NCBI GenBank assembly: GCA_016926755.1
Contig: JAFGNZ010000025.1
Span: 1-64,000 of the forward strand
Direction: 5' to 3'
Source: Myxococcaceae bacterium
Lineage (GTDB): Bacteria > Myxococcota > Myxococcia > Myxococcales > Myxococcaceae
Length of the DNA: 64,000 nucleotides
Shown here: positions 1 through 10,542 of the stretch, piece by piece
Layout of the letters: every line of letters starts with the position of its first letter
Position numbering within the stretch: the first letter of the stretch is position 1
Position numbers and translations under genes: made by a program
Notes under the pieces: generated by a model
Told to the model about the DNA's origin: nothing
What the model saw: only the letters and a program-made list of their open reading frames with translations
Database searches by the model: none

Positions 1-2
1 CC

Positions 3-152
3 CGAAAGAAGCTGGAGGAGACGCAGGTGAGAGTGGGCCAGCGGGTGTGGCTGCCGTTCGTGCGAGCCCACCGGTACATGCGCTCGCACCAGTCGCTGGT
101 GGACTTCTCGCTCACCCAGTTGTACCGCGTCGCCGAGCGGCACCGGAGCTGA
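3..152 (+). CDS. C-terminal fragment of a CDS entering from the left edge (…RKKLEETQVRVGQRVWLPFVRAHRYMRSHQSLVDFSLTQLYRVAERHRS*)
   Basis: Open reading frame from window edge to TGA at 150-152; family not recognised. Confidence 0.5.
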   Translation, partial: RKKLEETQVRVGQRVWLPFVRAHRYMRSHQSLVDFSLTQLYRVAERHRS

Positions 153-232
153 GGCAGCGCCAGGCCCTCGATTCAGGACAGGTGTTCCTGGCGCGGCGCG
201 ACGTGTCAGCCAGCGTGTCAGCGAGCGCGGGC

Positions 233-1342
233 TCAGCTGGAGACGCGCGTGGGGGTGGGCTGAGACGCCTGCTCCGCCTCAGGCGCGGGAGGTGTCTCCT
301 CGCCCAGCGAGGCGAGCCGCCTCGCGAGCTCCGCCGCCTGTGCGCCCTTCGCGCTGGCCTCGGTGCCGGCCACGCCCACCAGGGACACGCGCGCGCGCTC
401 CAGCAGCGCCACCTGGGCGTGCAGCTGGGCCAGCAGCCGCTCCCGCTTGCGCGACAGGGTGTCCAGCCGGTTGAGCTCCTCACCCAGCGAGGAGGCGGCC
501 AACTCCAGCTGCCGCCGCGCCACCGCGTCCTCGGTGGCCGCCGCGCGGGCGCGCAGCTCCTTCACCTGCGCGTCCACGTCCCCATGCGCCACGGAGGCCA
601 GCTGCGCGTCCAGGCCCGCGTGGGCCTCGGCCAGGTTGAAGGCCTCGCGCGCCATCTTGCGCAGCACCTCTACCAGCTCGTTGCGCCCGGCGCCCGGCGC
701 CATCTTCAGCGCCACCGCCCGGCACTGCCGGTACAGCTTCAGCGCGCGCCCCACCTTGTCCTGGGCCTCGCCGCTCAGGGTGCTCTCCAGCGTGGCGCCC
801 CGAGACTCCACCGGATCCACGTGCAGCGTCAGGTGCGAGGCCAGCGTGCCCACGCTCCAGAAGAGGGCCACGGCGCTGAAGCCCACCAGCGCGCCCAGCA
901 GCCCGCCGTTGGGGAAGAAGCGCGCGTCCAGCACCTGCTGCACGTACATGCCCAGCGGTACCAGCGCGCCAGCGGCCACCGCGCCGGCGGCCACCTCGGA
1001 GCTCTTGCCGAACCGCTCCCCCCCCGGGCCCATGAAGGCCACCAGCGCCGCGGCGATGGCGCCCGAGAAGGCCTGGGGCACCGGGGCCGTGGCGTCGAAG
1101 AAGTAGGGGAGGGCGGGCAGCACCGCCAGCGCCAGCCGGAGCATCGCGCTGTAGCCCGTCGGGGGCCTGGCCGCGGCCAGCCCCGCCGCCACCACCGCGA
1201 AGCCCGGATCCACGGAGATGTGGAAGCGCTGGGCCAGCGCCGCCAGCACGCCGACGGCCGCTCCTCCCGCCAGCGCACGCAGCGTGCGCCCCTCGAAGTC
1301 CTCTCGGTGGAGCAGTTGCAGGGAGAAGGCCATGGCGTTCAC
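233..1342 (-). CDS. Hypothetical membrane protein with C-terminal coiled coil
   Basis: 369-aa ORF, hydrophobic N-terminal half, heptad-like C-terminal half; 9-nt gap to upstream VWA gene. Confidence 0.75.
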   Translation of the reverse strand: MNAMAFSLQLLHREDFEGRTLRALAGGAAVGVLAALAQRFHISVDPGFAVVAAGLAAARPPTGYSAMLRLALAVLPALPYFFDATAPVPQAFSGAIAAALVAFMGPGGERFGKSSEVAAGAVAAGALVPLGMYVQQVLDARFFPNGGLLGALVGFSAVALFWSVGTLASHLTLHVDPVESRGATLESTLSGEAQDKVGRALKLYRQCRAVALKMAPGAGRNELVEVLRKMAREAFNLAEAHAGLDAQLASVAHGDVDAQVKELRARAAATEDAVARRQLELAASSLGEELNRLDTLSRKRERLLAQLHAQVALLERARVSLVGVAGTEASAKGAQAAELARRLASLGEETPPAPEAEQASQPTPTRVSS

Positions 1343-1350
1343 GTCCTACG

Positions 1351-2769
1351 TCAGTATGCGTTGTTGTAGCCGAAGTTCTTCATCGTCTTCTTCTGAAGCT
1401 GCCGCGCCTCATCGCGCTGCGCGGCCCCGTCCTGGGCGTTCTCATAGGCTGCCTGGGTCCTGTCCAGCTCCGCAAGGTCCCCCGCCAGCGCCGAGGCGGA
1501 GGCGCCGAACAGCTTGCGCGCGTTGCCCATGAAGTCGAGCGCCGCCGTGCGGTTGCCCTTCTTCATCTCCTCGGCCGCCGCGCGCAGCTGCTGCGTGCCC
1601 AGCGCCCGCACCGCGTGCACGCGCACCTCCTTGTCCAGGTGGGCGCGCACCACGGCGAGCTCCTCGGTGGAGCGCGCGCTCAGCGCCACGCGGGCCTCGG
1701 CCCGCCGGTCCTGCTCCACGTCCACATAGCGGACGGTGGCCGCCAGCAGCTCCAGCGGCTGCTCGGAGGGCTCCGTCGCCAGCGTCAGCTTCACCACCAG
1801 CCGCGCGGACTGGCCGCCGGCCATGTCGTACAGCGGCACGCGCACGGTGGTGCCCTCGCGCGTGGCGTTCATTCCCATCACCTCCGCGTGCGTCACCTGC
1901 GGCGGCAGCTCCAGCCGCACCTCCACCCCCCGCGCCACGGTGCGGGTGGCCTGCTCCAGCTCGCGGGTGAAGACCTCGGCGAGCTGGTCGGAGCGGAGGA
2001 AGCCGGTGAAGCCGCCGCCCTGCTCGGCGATGCCCTGCATCAGGTTCTCGTTGAAGCCCTCGCCCACGCCCAGGCCGCTCACGGCGATGCCCTCGCCGCG
2101 CAGCCGGCGCGCCAGCCCCGTCAGCTCCTCCTCGCGGACCAGGCCCGTGGTGGGCTGCCCATCACTGATGAGGATGGCGCGGCTCACCCGGTACTGGCTC
2201 ACGTACGGGCGCAGCTGCTGGGCCGCCGCCTCCAGGCCGCCGCTGATGTTGGTGGAGCCCTCGTCCTGGATGCCGTCCACGAAGGCCAGCATCCGCGCGC
2301 GCACCTCCTCCGTCACCAGGGTGCTGGGGAAGGTGGTGACGTCCGTGCCGTAGTGCACCAGCGCCAGCCGATCCTCCGCCGTCAGCCGCTGGACGAACTC
2401 GCGCGCGGCGCTCCGGGCGTCCGTCAGCTTCGGCCCGCGCATGGAGCCGGAGCGGTCGATCACGAGCGCCACGTTCACCGGCACCCGGCGCTGCTCCTTC
2501 GGGGCGTGGGCCTTCACCTCCAGGACAGCGAAGGCCTCGCTGGGGCCGGACTGTACGTAGGCCCCGGACAGCTTGCCCTCCAGCGTCAGCGCGCCGGGGC
2601 CCGAGCTGATCAGCGGCAGCGTCATCGTGGGCTGCTGCTCGTCGGGCAGCACCACGGTGTGCGTGGTGTCGGTGGTGGGAGGCGGCTTGGGCAGGCCCAG
2701 CGCCAGGGCGCCGAGCGCGAGCAGTCCGGCGGCGGACAGCAGCAGGGTGGTGCGGTTCATGGGGGGCAC
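1351..2769 (-). CDS. VWA domain-containing protein, probably exported
   Basis: N-terminal hydrophobic segment; MIDAS motif VIDRSGSM; VWA pattern. Confidence 0.85.
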   Translation of the reverse strand: MPPMNRTTLLLSAAGLLALGALALGLPKPPPTTDTTHTVVLPDEQQPTMTLPLISSGPGALTLEGKLSGAYVQSGPSEAFAVLEVKAHAPKEQRRVPVNVALVIDRSGSMRGPKLTDARSAAREFVQRLTAEDRLALVHYGTDVTTFPSTLVTEEVRARMLAFVDGIQDEGSTNISGGLEAAAQQLRPYVSQYRVSRAILISDGQPTTGLVREEELTGLARRLRGEGIAVSGLGVGEGFNENLMQGIAEQGGGFTGFLRSDQLAEVFTRELEQATRTVARGVEVRLELPPQVTHAEVMGMNATREGTTVRVPLYDMAGGQSARLVVKLTLATEPSEQPLELLAATVRYVDVEQDRRAEARVALSARSTEELAVVRAHLDKEVRVHAVRALGTQQLRAAAEEMKKGNRTAALDFMGNARKLFGASASALAGDLAELDRTQAAYENAQDGAAQRDEARQLQKKTMKNFGYNNAY

Positions 2770-2910
2770 CTCGAGAGCGGGATGCGAAGCAGGCTAGGAG
2801 CTTCTCTGCCTCGCCGCATCGGACAGCGGGAGGAGGGCCGCGGTTCCACCCACCTCTCCGCATCGGTCATCGGGAGGAGGGCCCCCGCGCTCCCGAGCCG
2901 CCGCTATCGG

Positions 2911-5817
2911 TCAAAGGGAGGAGGACGAGGACGCGGGGCCTCGGCTCACCAGCTCCTGGACGATCTGCCGCAGCGCGGGCTCGTTGAAGGGCTTCTCCAG
3001 CTTCGGGTTGGGGATCGTCTCCAGGAACTCGCGCGCGTTGGCGGTGAAGGCGCCGCCGGACACGAAGATGAAGCGCCGCTCCAGCCCGGAGTGCGAGCGC
3101 CGCACCGCCTCATAGAGATCCTTGCCTCCCAGGTCCGGCATCATCACGTCGCACAGCACCGCGTCGAAGAGATCCGGCTCGGCCTGCAGCCGCTCCAGGG
3201 CCTGGCGCCCGCCCGCGGCCACCTCCACCTCGTGCTCCTTGAGGATGCGCCGCAGCACCTTGCCCACGCCGGGCTCGTCGTCCACCACCAGCACGCGCCC
3301 GCGCCGCTGCGCCACGGGCGTCGGCGTGAGCTGGCCCTGGGGCCTGGGGCGCGTGCGCGGCTCCAGGGAGGGCAGCACGACCCGGAAGGTGGTGCCCTTG
3401 CCCAGCTCGCTCTCGACGGTGATCTCCCCGCCCAGGTTGGTGATGATGCCGTGGCAGATGGACAGGCCCAGGCCCGTGCCCTCGCCCACCTTCCGCGTGG
3501 TGAAGAACGGGTCGAAGATGCGGCCCAGCGCCTCGCGGGGGATGCCCGAGCCGGTGTCCTGCACCTCGATGAGGACGCGCCCCGGATCCAGCCGCCGCGT
3601 GATGAGCCGGATGGCGTTGTTGTGGGCCTGGCCCTCGGGGATGGCCTGCGAGGCGTTCACCACCAGGTTGAGGAACACATGGGAGAGCCGGTTCTCGTTG
3701 GCCATCACCATGGGCACCGGCCCGAAGTCCTTGAAGAGCTGCGCGCGGTGGCGGATCTCGTTGGCCGCCATCAGCACCACCGACTCCAGCACCTGGTGCA
3801 CGTCCACGGGGGACAGCCGCTCCTCGTCCGGCCGCGAGAACGTCTTCAGCTGCCGGACGATCTGCCGCACGCGCTCGGCGCCCTCGTACGCCTCGCTGAG
3901 CACCTCCTGCCACTCCACCAGGTCCAGCTCCGCCCGGCTGCGCTGCCGCGGAGCGCCGGGAGTCCCCGAGGCCGGAGGCGCGCTGGCCTCCAGCGCGAGC
4001 TGGCTGCGCCGCATCTCCTCGGACAGGAAGCTCAGGTTGGAGATGACGAAGGCCAGCGGGTTGTTGATCTCGTGGGCGATGCCCTTGGCCAGCGTGCCCA
4101 CCGAGGCCAGCCGGTCCGCCAGCGTCAGCCGCGCCTGGAGGTGGCGCTGCTCGCTGACGTCCCGGGCGATGGAGACCACCGCGGGCGCCCCGTCGAAGAG
4201 CAGGGGCAGGGAGACGATCTCCGCCACGCGCGTCTTGCCGTCACGCCGCACCAGCCGCCGCTCGCCGGTGATCATCCCCTTGATGCCGCTGGGGTCCGGC
4301 GGCGGGCCCGGCACCTCCTCCATGTCGTCCTCGATGAACTGGGCGAGCACGCGGCCCACCAGCTGATCCGGCCGGTCGAACCCCAGCACCGACACGAGCG
4401 CCATGTTGGCGTAGACGATGCGCCCGTCCCGCTGGATGGCCGCCGCGTCCGGCACGCCCTCCAGGAGGATGCGGAAGCTGGCCTCGGACAGCTTGAGGGC
4501 CTCCTCCACCTCGCGCCGCTCGGTGATGTCCCGGGCGATGCCCTCCACCAGCACCGGGCGCCCGCTGGTGTCCAGCACCGGCGCCACCGTGTGCTCCAGC
4601 CACCGCGTCCGCCCGTCCCTGGCGGTGAAGCGCAGCACCACCGGCTTGGAGCCGAGCTGCTGAGGCGTCTCCAGCAGCTGGTTGAGCGCCGGCAGATCTC
4701 CCGGGTGCACCCGCTGCCGCCACAGCTCGGGCTCCGCGTAGTGCTCCTCCGGGCCGTAGCCCAGCCGGTCGCTCACCACCCGGCTGACGTAGAGGAAGGC
4801 GCGCGGGGCCTCCATCCGGTAGCGGTACTGGATGTCCGAGGCGTTCTCCGCCAGCTGCCGGTAGCGCGTCTCACGCTCGCGCAGCGCGCTCTCCGAGTGC
4901 CGGTGCTCCAGCTCCAGCGAGATGGCGTTGACCGCCGCGGACAGCAGATCCACCTCCAGCCGGTCCCACTCCCGCTCCTCCGCGCAGTTGTCGAAGCCGA
5001 TGAAGCCCGCCAGCGTGTCGTCCACCCGCAGCGGCAGCACCAGGACGGAGAGGATGCCCTGCGGCTCGAGGACGGCCCGCTCGGACGGGGGGAAGTCCTT
5101 CACCAGCCCGGACACCACCTCGCCGCGCCCCAGCAGCTCGCTCCAGCGCGCCAGCTCCAGCTCCGCCGGCACGTTCTGGAGCTGCGGGTTGGCGAGCTCG
5201 GACTTCACCCCCGGGGCGCACCACTCGGCGCGCTGACTGAAGAGCAGCTGCCCGGCGGGCCCCCGGTGCGCCTCGAAGAAGTAGACGCGGCTGGCGCCCG
5301 AGGCCCGGCCGATGGGCTCCAGCACCTCCTGGTAGAGGTTGCCGTCTTGCTGCGCCGCCAGCAGCCGCCGCTGCATCTCCACCAGCGCGTGGAGGTAGCG
5401 CTCGCGCCGGGCCACCGCCTCGGTGGCCTGCCGCCGCACGCTCACGTCGGTGAGCGTCCCGCAGAGGCCCTGCACGCCCCCGTCCTCGCCTGACAACGGC
5501 CGTGCCTGCATCTCCAGCCAGAGGTAGCTCCCGTCACGCTTGCGGTAGCGCACCTCGCCCCGCCAGTGCTCCTGGCGCCGCTCGAGCAGCGCCGGGAACA
5601 GCTCCTGGTGGCGCTGCCGCTCGTCCAGGTGGATGAACTCCAGCAGCTCGCGGCCCAGGCTCTCCTCGGGCGTGAAGCCCGTCAGCGCCGTCCACGCGGG
5701 ATTGAGGAACACCCAGCGCCCGTGGGGATCCGTCTGGAAGACCACTTCCTTGAGGCCTTCGATGATCTGCCGGTGGAGGCGCTCGCTAGGGCTGGACGCG
5801 GGGGTAGCCGGAGACAT
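2911..5817 (-). CDS. PAS/GAF hybrid sensor histidine kinase with C-terminal receiver domain
   Basis: 968 aa; repeated PAS motifs, HisKA 'KGIAHEINNPLAF', HATPase 'DTGSGIP…GTGLGLSICHGI', REC 'VLVVDDEPGVGK…DVMMPDLGG'. Confidence 0.92.
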   Translation of the reverse strand: MSPATPASSPSERLHRQIIEGLKEVVFQTDPHGRWVFLNPAWTALTGFTPEESLGRELLEFIHLDERQRHQELFPALLERRQEHWRGEVRYRKRDGSYLWLEMQARPLSGEDGGVQGLCGTLTDVSVRRQATEAVARRERYLHALVEMQRRLLAAQQDGNLYQEVLEPIGRASGASRVYFFEAHRGPAGQLLFSQRAEWCAPGVKSELANPQLQNVPAELELARWSELLGRGEVVSGLVKDFPPSERAVLEPQGILSVLVLPLRVDDTLAGFIGFDNCAEEREWDRLEVDLLSAAVNAISLELEHRHSESALRERETRYRQLAENASDIQYRYRMEAPRAFLYVSRVVSDRLGYGPEEHYAEPELWRQRVHPGDLPALNQLLETPQQLGSKPVVLRFTARDGRTRWLEHTVAPVLDTSGRPVLVEGIARDITERREVEEALKLSEASFRILLEGVPDAAAIQRDGRIVYANMALVSVLGFDRPDQLVGRVLAQFIEDDMEEVPGPPPDPSGIKGMITGERRLVRRDGKTRVAEIVSLPLLFDGAPAVVSIARDVSEQRHLQARLTLADRLASVGTLAKGIAHEINNPLAFVISNLSFLSEEMRRSQLALEASAPPASGTPGAPRQRSRAELDLVEWQEVLSEAYEGAERVRQIVRQLKTFSRPDEERLSPVDVHQVLESVVLMAANEIRHRAQLFKDFGPVPMVMANENRLSHVFLNLVVNASQAIPEGQAHNNAIRLITRRLDPGRVLIEVQDTGSGIPREALGRIFDPFFTTRKVGEGTGLGLSICHGIITNLGGEITVESELGKGTTFRVVLPSLEPRTRPRPQGQLTPTPVAQRRGRVLVVDDEPGVGKVLRRILKEHEVEVAAGGRQALERLQAEPDLFDAVLCDVMMPDLGGKDLYEAVRRSHSGLERRFIFVSGGAFTANAREFLETIPNPKLEKPFNEPALRQIVQELVSRGPASSSSSL

Positions 5818-6104
5818 CGCTTGAGAAGCCTCGCTGCGGGGGTCGGACCCCCATTATTCCACGGCTTCGGGGGCCGGTGCCGTGGAGTGACACGGTAGGG
5901 GTGAATGGAGGCGAAGCTCCCCGAAAATCCGAGGTACGACAAGTTGGGTCAGACACCACCCGTCAGCTCGCTGGAGGAGAGGCCGGTGGGGCGCTCGCCA
6001 TGTCGGACCGGGTAGGTGCCGGGCCTGCATCCCAGAGGGCAAGGTGGAGGTGGCTTCCGGAACCTCCGGTCTGTCGAGCAAGATGATGGGCCCCCCCGGG
6101 AGCC

Positions 6105-7832
6105 GTGCGAATGTCCTTGGATCGCGTCCCGTTGGCCTCGCTGGAAGCTGAAGCGCCAGAGCCGGAAGCAGACCCGGGTGCGCCAGCGCCGCGTGCCAGG
6201 CGGAGCCGCGCCCTGGAGGGGGACGTGATGCGGCGGCTGCTGCGCGTGCCGCTGCCGGCGCTGCTGATCACCGACACGAGCGGGCTCCTGCTGGACGCCA
6301 ATGACACCTTCCTGCGGCTGGCGGGCGTGGCGCGCGAGGAGCTGGAGGCGGGCCGGGTGCGCTGGGACGCGCTGGCGGCCCCGGAGACGCCCTCCGCGGG
6401 CGCGCAGGCGGTGGACGCGCTTCGCCGGCTGGGCACCGCCGGCCCGCTGGAGACGGAGTACATCCGGGCGGATGGCACGCGGGTGCCGGTGCTGCTGGCG
6501 GCGCTGGCGCTGGAGGCGCCCGAGCGCACGCTGGTGCTGGTGCAGGACCTCACGCCGCGCCGCCGGGCGGAGGAGGCGCTGCGCTTCCTCTCGGATGCCA
6601 GCCGCGAGCTGGCCGAGGTGCGGGCCGAGCCCGATGCCATCCTGGCGGGGGTGGCGCACCTGGCCGCCAGCTCGGTGGCCACCTGGTGCCTGGTGGACGT
6701 GCTGGAGGAGGACGGCACCTTCCGGCGGGTGGCCGCGGCGCACCGGGAGCCGGACCGCGAGCCGCTCCTGCACGAGGCGCCGCGCTACCCCTCCATCCAC
6801 GAGGCGGGCAGCGTGCTCTTCCAGGCGCTGGCTCGGGGCGAGTCCCGCCTCTACCCGGACTTCCTCCCGGAGCACGCCCAGCAGATGACGCGCACGCCGG
6901 AGCAGCTCGCGCTGCTCAAGCGGCTGGGCGCGCGCTCGGTGATGCTCATCCCCATGCGCTCGCGCGGGCGGGCGGTGGGGCTCTTCACCTTCGCCTCGTG
7001 TGATGCCGGGCGGCGCTACGGGCCGGAGGATCTGGAGATGGTGGAGGAGCTGGCCCGCCGGGTGGTGGCCGCGGTGGACAACGCCCGGTTCTACCGCCAG
7101 GCCCAGGACGCGGTGCACCTGCGGGACGAGTTCCTCGGCATCGCCAGCCACGAGCTGAAGACGCCGCTGACGCCGCTGCGGCTGAAGCTGCAGTCGCTCC
7201 AGCGCCAGGTGAGCGAGTCGATGCTGAACGGCACGCCGCTGCCGGCCGATCGCTTCTTCGACTCGCTGGACGTGGCGCTGCGCCAGGTGCGCAAGCTGAC
7301 GGATCTGGTGGACAACCTGCTGGACGTCTCGCGCATCAGCGCGGGGCGGCTGCGGCTGGAGCTGGAGGAGGTGGACCTGTCGTCGGTGGCGGCGGAGCTG
7401 CTCTCGCGCTTCGCGCCCTCGGCGGAGAAGCTCGGCTGTGTGTTGGAGCTGCACGCGCCGGAGCCGGTGTTCGGCCGCTGGGACAGGTTGCGGGTGGAGC
7501 AGGTGGTGACCAACCTGCTGTCCAACGCGCTCAAGTACGGCGCGGGCCGCCCGGTGGTGGTGCACGTGGAGGAGGACGGCGAGCGGGCCCGGCTGACGGT
7601 GAAGGACCACGGCATCGGCATCGCCGAGGAGGACCTGGGGCGCATCTTCGAGCGCTTCGAGCGCGCGGTGAGCGACCGGCACTACGGCGGCCTGGGGCTG
7701 GGGCTCTACATCACCCGGCAGATCGTCGAGGCCTTCGGGGGGGCGGTGCGAGTCACCAGCCAGGCTGGCAAGGGCTCCACCTTCACGCTGGAGCTCCCGC
7801 GCGGCCAGCTCCCCGTCCCCGCGGTGGGCTGA
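6105..7832 (+). CDS. PAS-GAF sensor histidine kinase
   Basis: 575 aa; 'LGIASHELKTPLTPLRL', 'GGLGLGLYITRQIVEAFGG'; GAF-like central region; start uncertain. Confidence 0.9.
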   Translation: MRMSLDRVPLASLEAEAPEPEADPGAPAPRARRSRALEGDVMRRLLRVPLPALLITDTSGLLLDANDTFLRLAGVAREELEAGRVRWDALAAPETPSAGAQAVDALRRLGTAGPLETEYIRADGTRVPVLLAALALEAPERTLVLVQDLTPRRRAEEALRFLSDASRELAEVRAEPDAILAGVAHLAASSVATWCLVDVLEEDGTFRRVAAAHREPDREPLLHEAPRYPSIHEAGSVLFQALARGESRLYPDFLPEHAQQMTRTPEQLALLKRLGARSVMLIPMRSRGRAVGLFTFASCDAGRRYGPEDLEMVEELARRVVAAVDNARFYRQAQDAVHLRDEFLGIASHELKTPLTPLRLKLQSLQRQVSESMLNGTPLPADRFFDSLDVALRQVRKLTDLVDNLLDVSRISAGRLRLELEEVDLSSVAAELLSRFAPSAEKLGCVLELHAPEPVFGRWDRLRVEQVVTNLLSNALKYGAGRPVVVHVEEDGERARLTVKDHGIGIAEEDLGRIFERFERAVSDRHYGGLGLGLYITRQIVEAFGGAVRVTSQAGKGSTFTLELPRGQLPVPAVG

Positions 7833-7847
7833 GGCCAGCGCCTCGGC
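7828..7847. terminator. Hairpin between convergent histidine kinase genes
   Basis: GCTGAGGC-CAGC-GCCTCGGC, one G·T pair, no U-tract; overlaps the + strand stop codon. Confidence 0.35.
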
Positions 7848-10373
7848 TCAGGCGGCTCGCCAGGAGCTCGACGCCGGGGGTGGCTCCGGGGGTGGGGAGG
7901 CCTGAGGCGTGGTGCGGGGCAGCCGGACGTGGAAGCAGCTGCCCTTCTGGGGGCCCGCGCTCTCCGCCCAGATGGCGCCGCCGTGGCGCTCGACGATCTC
8001 CCGGCAGATGAACAGGCCCAGGCCCAGCCCTCCGAAGTGCCGCGAGGTGGCGTTGGAGGCGCGGGAGAAGGGCCGGAACAGCCGCTCCAGGCTCTCGGGT
8101 GGGATGCCGATGCCCTCATCCTGTACCCGCAGCTCCACGTGCGAGGGGCTCACGCTGAACGAGATGCGCACGGTGCCGCCCTGCGGCGAGTAGCGCACCG
8201 CGTTGCTCAGCAGGTTGGTGATGACCTGGTCCAGCCGCGCCGCGTCCCAGCTGCCCTCCAGCGGGCCGGCGGGAGGCTCCAGCTCGAAGCGCAGGCCCTC
8301 CGCGCCGCGCAGCTCGAAGCGCTCGAGCACCTCCTGCACCACGGGCAGCAGGTCCACCAGCTTGCAGTTCAGATCGAAGCGCCCGGACTGGATGCGCGCG
8401 GTGTCCAGCAGATCATCCACCAGCCGCGCCAGCCGCTCCGTCTGCCGGCCCATGGAGCGCAGCGCCTTGAGCAGCCAGGCGCGATCGGGCGGCGCCTCGC
8501 TCTGCTCCACGCGCTGGAGGGTGAGGCTGGCGAAGCCCTTGAGGGGGGTGAGCGGGGTGCGCAGCTCGTGGCTGGCCACGCTGAGGAACTCCTCGCGGGC
8601 GCGCACCGCCTCGCGCAGCTCCGTCTGGGCCGCGCCGGTGCGGGCCGCCATCTCGTTGAAGCCGCGGGCCAGCTCCCCCAGCTCGTCGTCCTCCTCCACC
8701 TCCACGCGCCGATCGAGCTCTCCGGCGGCCAGCGCGGCGGTGGCCTCGCGCAGCGCCGTCAGCCGGCGGATGACATCCCTCGCGACGAACTGGGAGAGCG
8801 CCAGCCCCAGCAGCACGCCGAACACGAGCATCCCCACCACCGCCGCGCTCATCCGGGTGATGGCCGCGTAGGCCACCCCCAGCTCCTGCGTCACCACGAC
8901 GCTCCAGGGCGTGCCGGGCACCGCCGCCTCGGCGCCGAGGATGCGGCGGTCCACCGCGTCGAAGGCCTCGATCACCAGCGGGTCCTCTCCCGTCACCGCC
9001 TCGCGCAGCGGCTGGGGCAGGTGGGCCTGGCTCAGCGCGGAGGCGCCGGGGGCGCTGTCTCGGAGCACCTGGAGGCCGCGCTGATCCAGCACCTGCACGC
9101 GGAAGCGCCGGGCGGCGGGAGTGGAGGCGGAGGACAGCTGGGACAGCGACAGCAGGCCCACCAGCATCCCCCGGTGCTGGCCGTCGGCCTCGAAGGGCAG
9201 CGTCATCGCCACCTGGGGCTGCCGGCCCGAGCCGAGGAAGGGCCGGGAGACGGGCTCGTCCAGGGGCGGCAGCGGACCGAGCTCCCCCGCGCTGGCGGAG
9301 GAGGCCAGCACCGGGCCCTCCGCCGCGATGGCGAGGACGGCGCCGAACGACTGCTGCCGCGCGGCGAGGTTGCGCAGGTAGGGCTCGAGCCGGCTCCGGT
9401 CTCCTTCCGCGAAGGCCGCGCGGAAGCCGGGGGACTCCAGCAGCAGCAGCAGGGACTCGCGCGCGTCCTGCAGGTAGCGCCGCAGGAAGTCCGCCTCGCC
9501 GAAGGCCGTGCGCACGGTGTCCTCGCGCACCTGCTCCTCGATGGCGCGCTGGGCGAGGAAGGAGGCCAGCCCCCCCAGCGCCAGCAGCGGCACCAGCCCC
9601 GCGAAGGCCAGCCCCCGCAGCAGCTTCCAGCCCACGGTGCGTGGCGCGCGGGGAAGCCAGGCCACCGCCTCGGCGACGCACCCCAGGGTGAGGATGACGT
9701 ACACCGACATGCCCATCCAGAACTGGCCGCGGCCCAGCGCCCAGGCCAGCAGCGCGTACGGCATGGCCAGCACGCCCATTACCGCGCGGGGCAGCCACGG
9801 GCGCCAGCGCCCCAGCGGCAGCAGCAGCGCCACGCCCGCCGCCGTGAAGAGCAGGCCCGTCCCCCCCAGCGCCGGGGACAGGTGGGCATAGATGGCGGGA
9901 GGGAAGCGCTCGGGTGCTACCACCATCGTCAGGCCGAACCCCGCGCCGATGAAGCCCGCGAAGAAGCGGTACAGGGGCCAGCGGCGGAAGGCGGGGAAGG
10001 CCTCCAGCGCCAGGCCGATGAAGAGCAGCGGATACAGGAGGCTGCCGGTGAGGCTGCCGTTGAGGACATTGAGCACCCACCAGTACGCGGTGGTGGTGCC
10101 GATGAAGCCCGCGCGCCCCAGCACGTCCAGCCAGCGTGGCGCGCGGGGGTACAGCAGGGCCCCCATCAGCGCCAGGCTGCTGGCCAGGTACGTGATGCCC
10201 ATCTCCCGCACGTACGGGTACAGGGGCCGGAACGAGGCCACCCGGAACTCGTAGGGCACGTACGTCATCAGCACGCCGAACACGAGCCCGATGAGCGCCG
10301 CGGGCCAGGTGAGCGCCAGGGGTGGCGGGGAGGCATGCGCGGTGAGCGGGCCCGGCTGTGGAGGCGATGGCAT
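7848..10373 (-). CDS. Multi-TM sensor histidine kinase with extracytoplasmic sensor region and HAMP domain
   Basis: 841 aa; ~8 hydrophobic N-terminal segments, HAMP 'RRLTALREATAALAAGELDRRVEV', HisKA 'SVASHELRTPLTPLKG', HATPase 'GGLGLGLFICREIVERHGG'. Confidence 0.9.
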   Translation of the reverse strand: MPSPPQPGPLTAHASPPPLALTWPAALIGLVFGVLMTYVPYEFRVASFRPLYPYVREMGITYLASSLALMGALLYPRAPRWLDVLGRAGFIGTTTAYWWVLNVLNGSLTGSLLYPLLFIGLALEAFPAFRRWPLYRFFAGFIGAGFGLTMVVAPERFPPAIYAHLSPALGGTGLLFTAAGVALLLPLGRWRPWLPRAVMGVLAMPYALLAWALGRGQFWMGMSVYVILTLGCVAEAVAWLPRAPRTVGWKLLRGLAFAGLVPLLALGGLASFLAQRAIEEQVREDTVRTAFGEADFLRRYLQDARESLLLLLESPGFRAAFAEGDRSRLEPYLRNLAARQQSFGAVLAIAAEGPVLASSASAGELGPLPPLDEPVSRPFLGSGRQPQVAMTLPFEADGQHRGMLVGLLSLSQLSSASTPAARRFRVQVLDQRGLQVLRDSAPGASALSQAHLPQPLREAVTGEDPLVIEAFDAVDRRILGAEAAVPGTPWSVVVTQELGVAYAAITRMSAAVVGMLVFGVLLGLALSQFVARDVIRRLTALREATAALAAGELDRRVEVEEDDELGELARGFNEMAARTGAAQTELREAVRAREEFLSVASHELRTPLTPLKGFASLTLQRVEQSEAPPDRAWLLKALRSMGRQTERLARLVDDLLDTARIQSGRFDLNCKLVDLLPVVQEVLERFELRGAEGLRFELEPPAGPLEGSWDAARLDQVITNLLSNAVRYSPQGGTVRISFSVSPSHVELRVQDEGIGIPPESLERLFRPFSRASNATSRHFGGLGLGLFICREIVERHGGAIWAESAGPQKGSCFHVRLPRTTPQASPPPEPPPASSSWRAA

Positions 10374-10542
10374 TCACGGGAATTGACGCGCGCCGGGCGA
10401 GCTGGAATCCACTGCCCCTGGAGTCGATCGTTGAGGCTCCGACATCGCGGGCCTCCGAGATGTGTAGCTCACGCCACCGCGTGCCCAGCTGAACCCACAA
10501 GCACCGCTCGCCAGTGTCACCTGCGAGATATCCCGCGGGCCG

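Noticed and set aside
1615-5493. 1292-aa plus-strand ORF antisense to the VWA and hybrid kinase genes
   Set aside because: His/Arg/Gly/Leu-rich translation typical of antisense frames in high-GC DNA; the opposite strand has clear domains
5860-5886. CCACGGC…GCCGTGG hairpin upstream of the hybrid kinase
   Set aside because: Short stem in very GC-rich DNA; expected by chance and no U-tract
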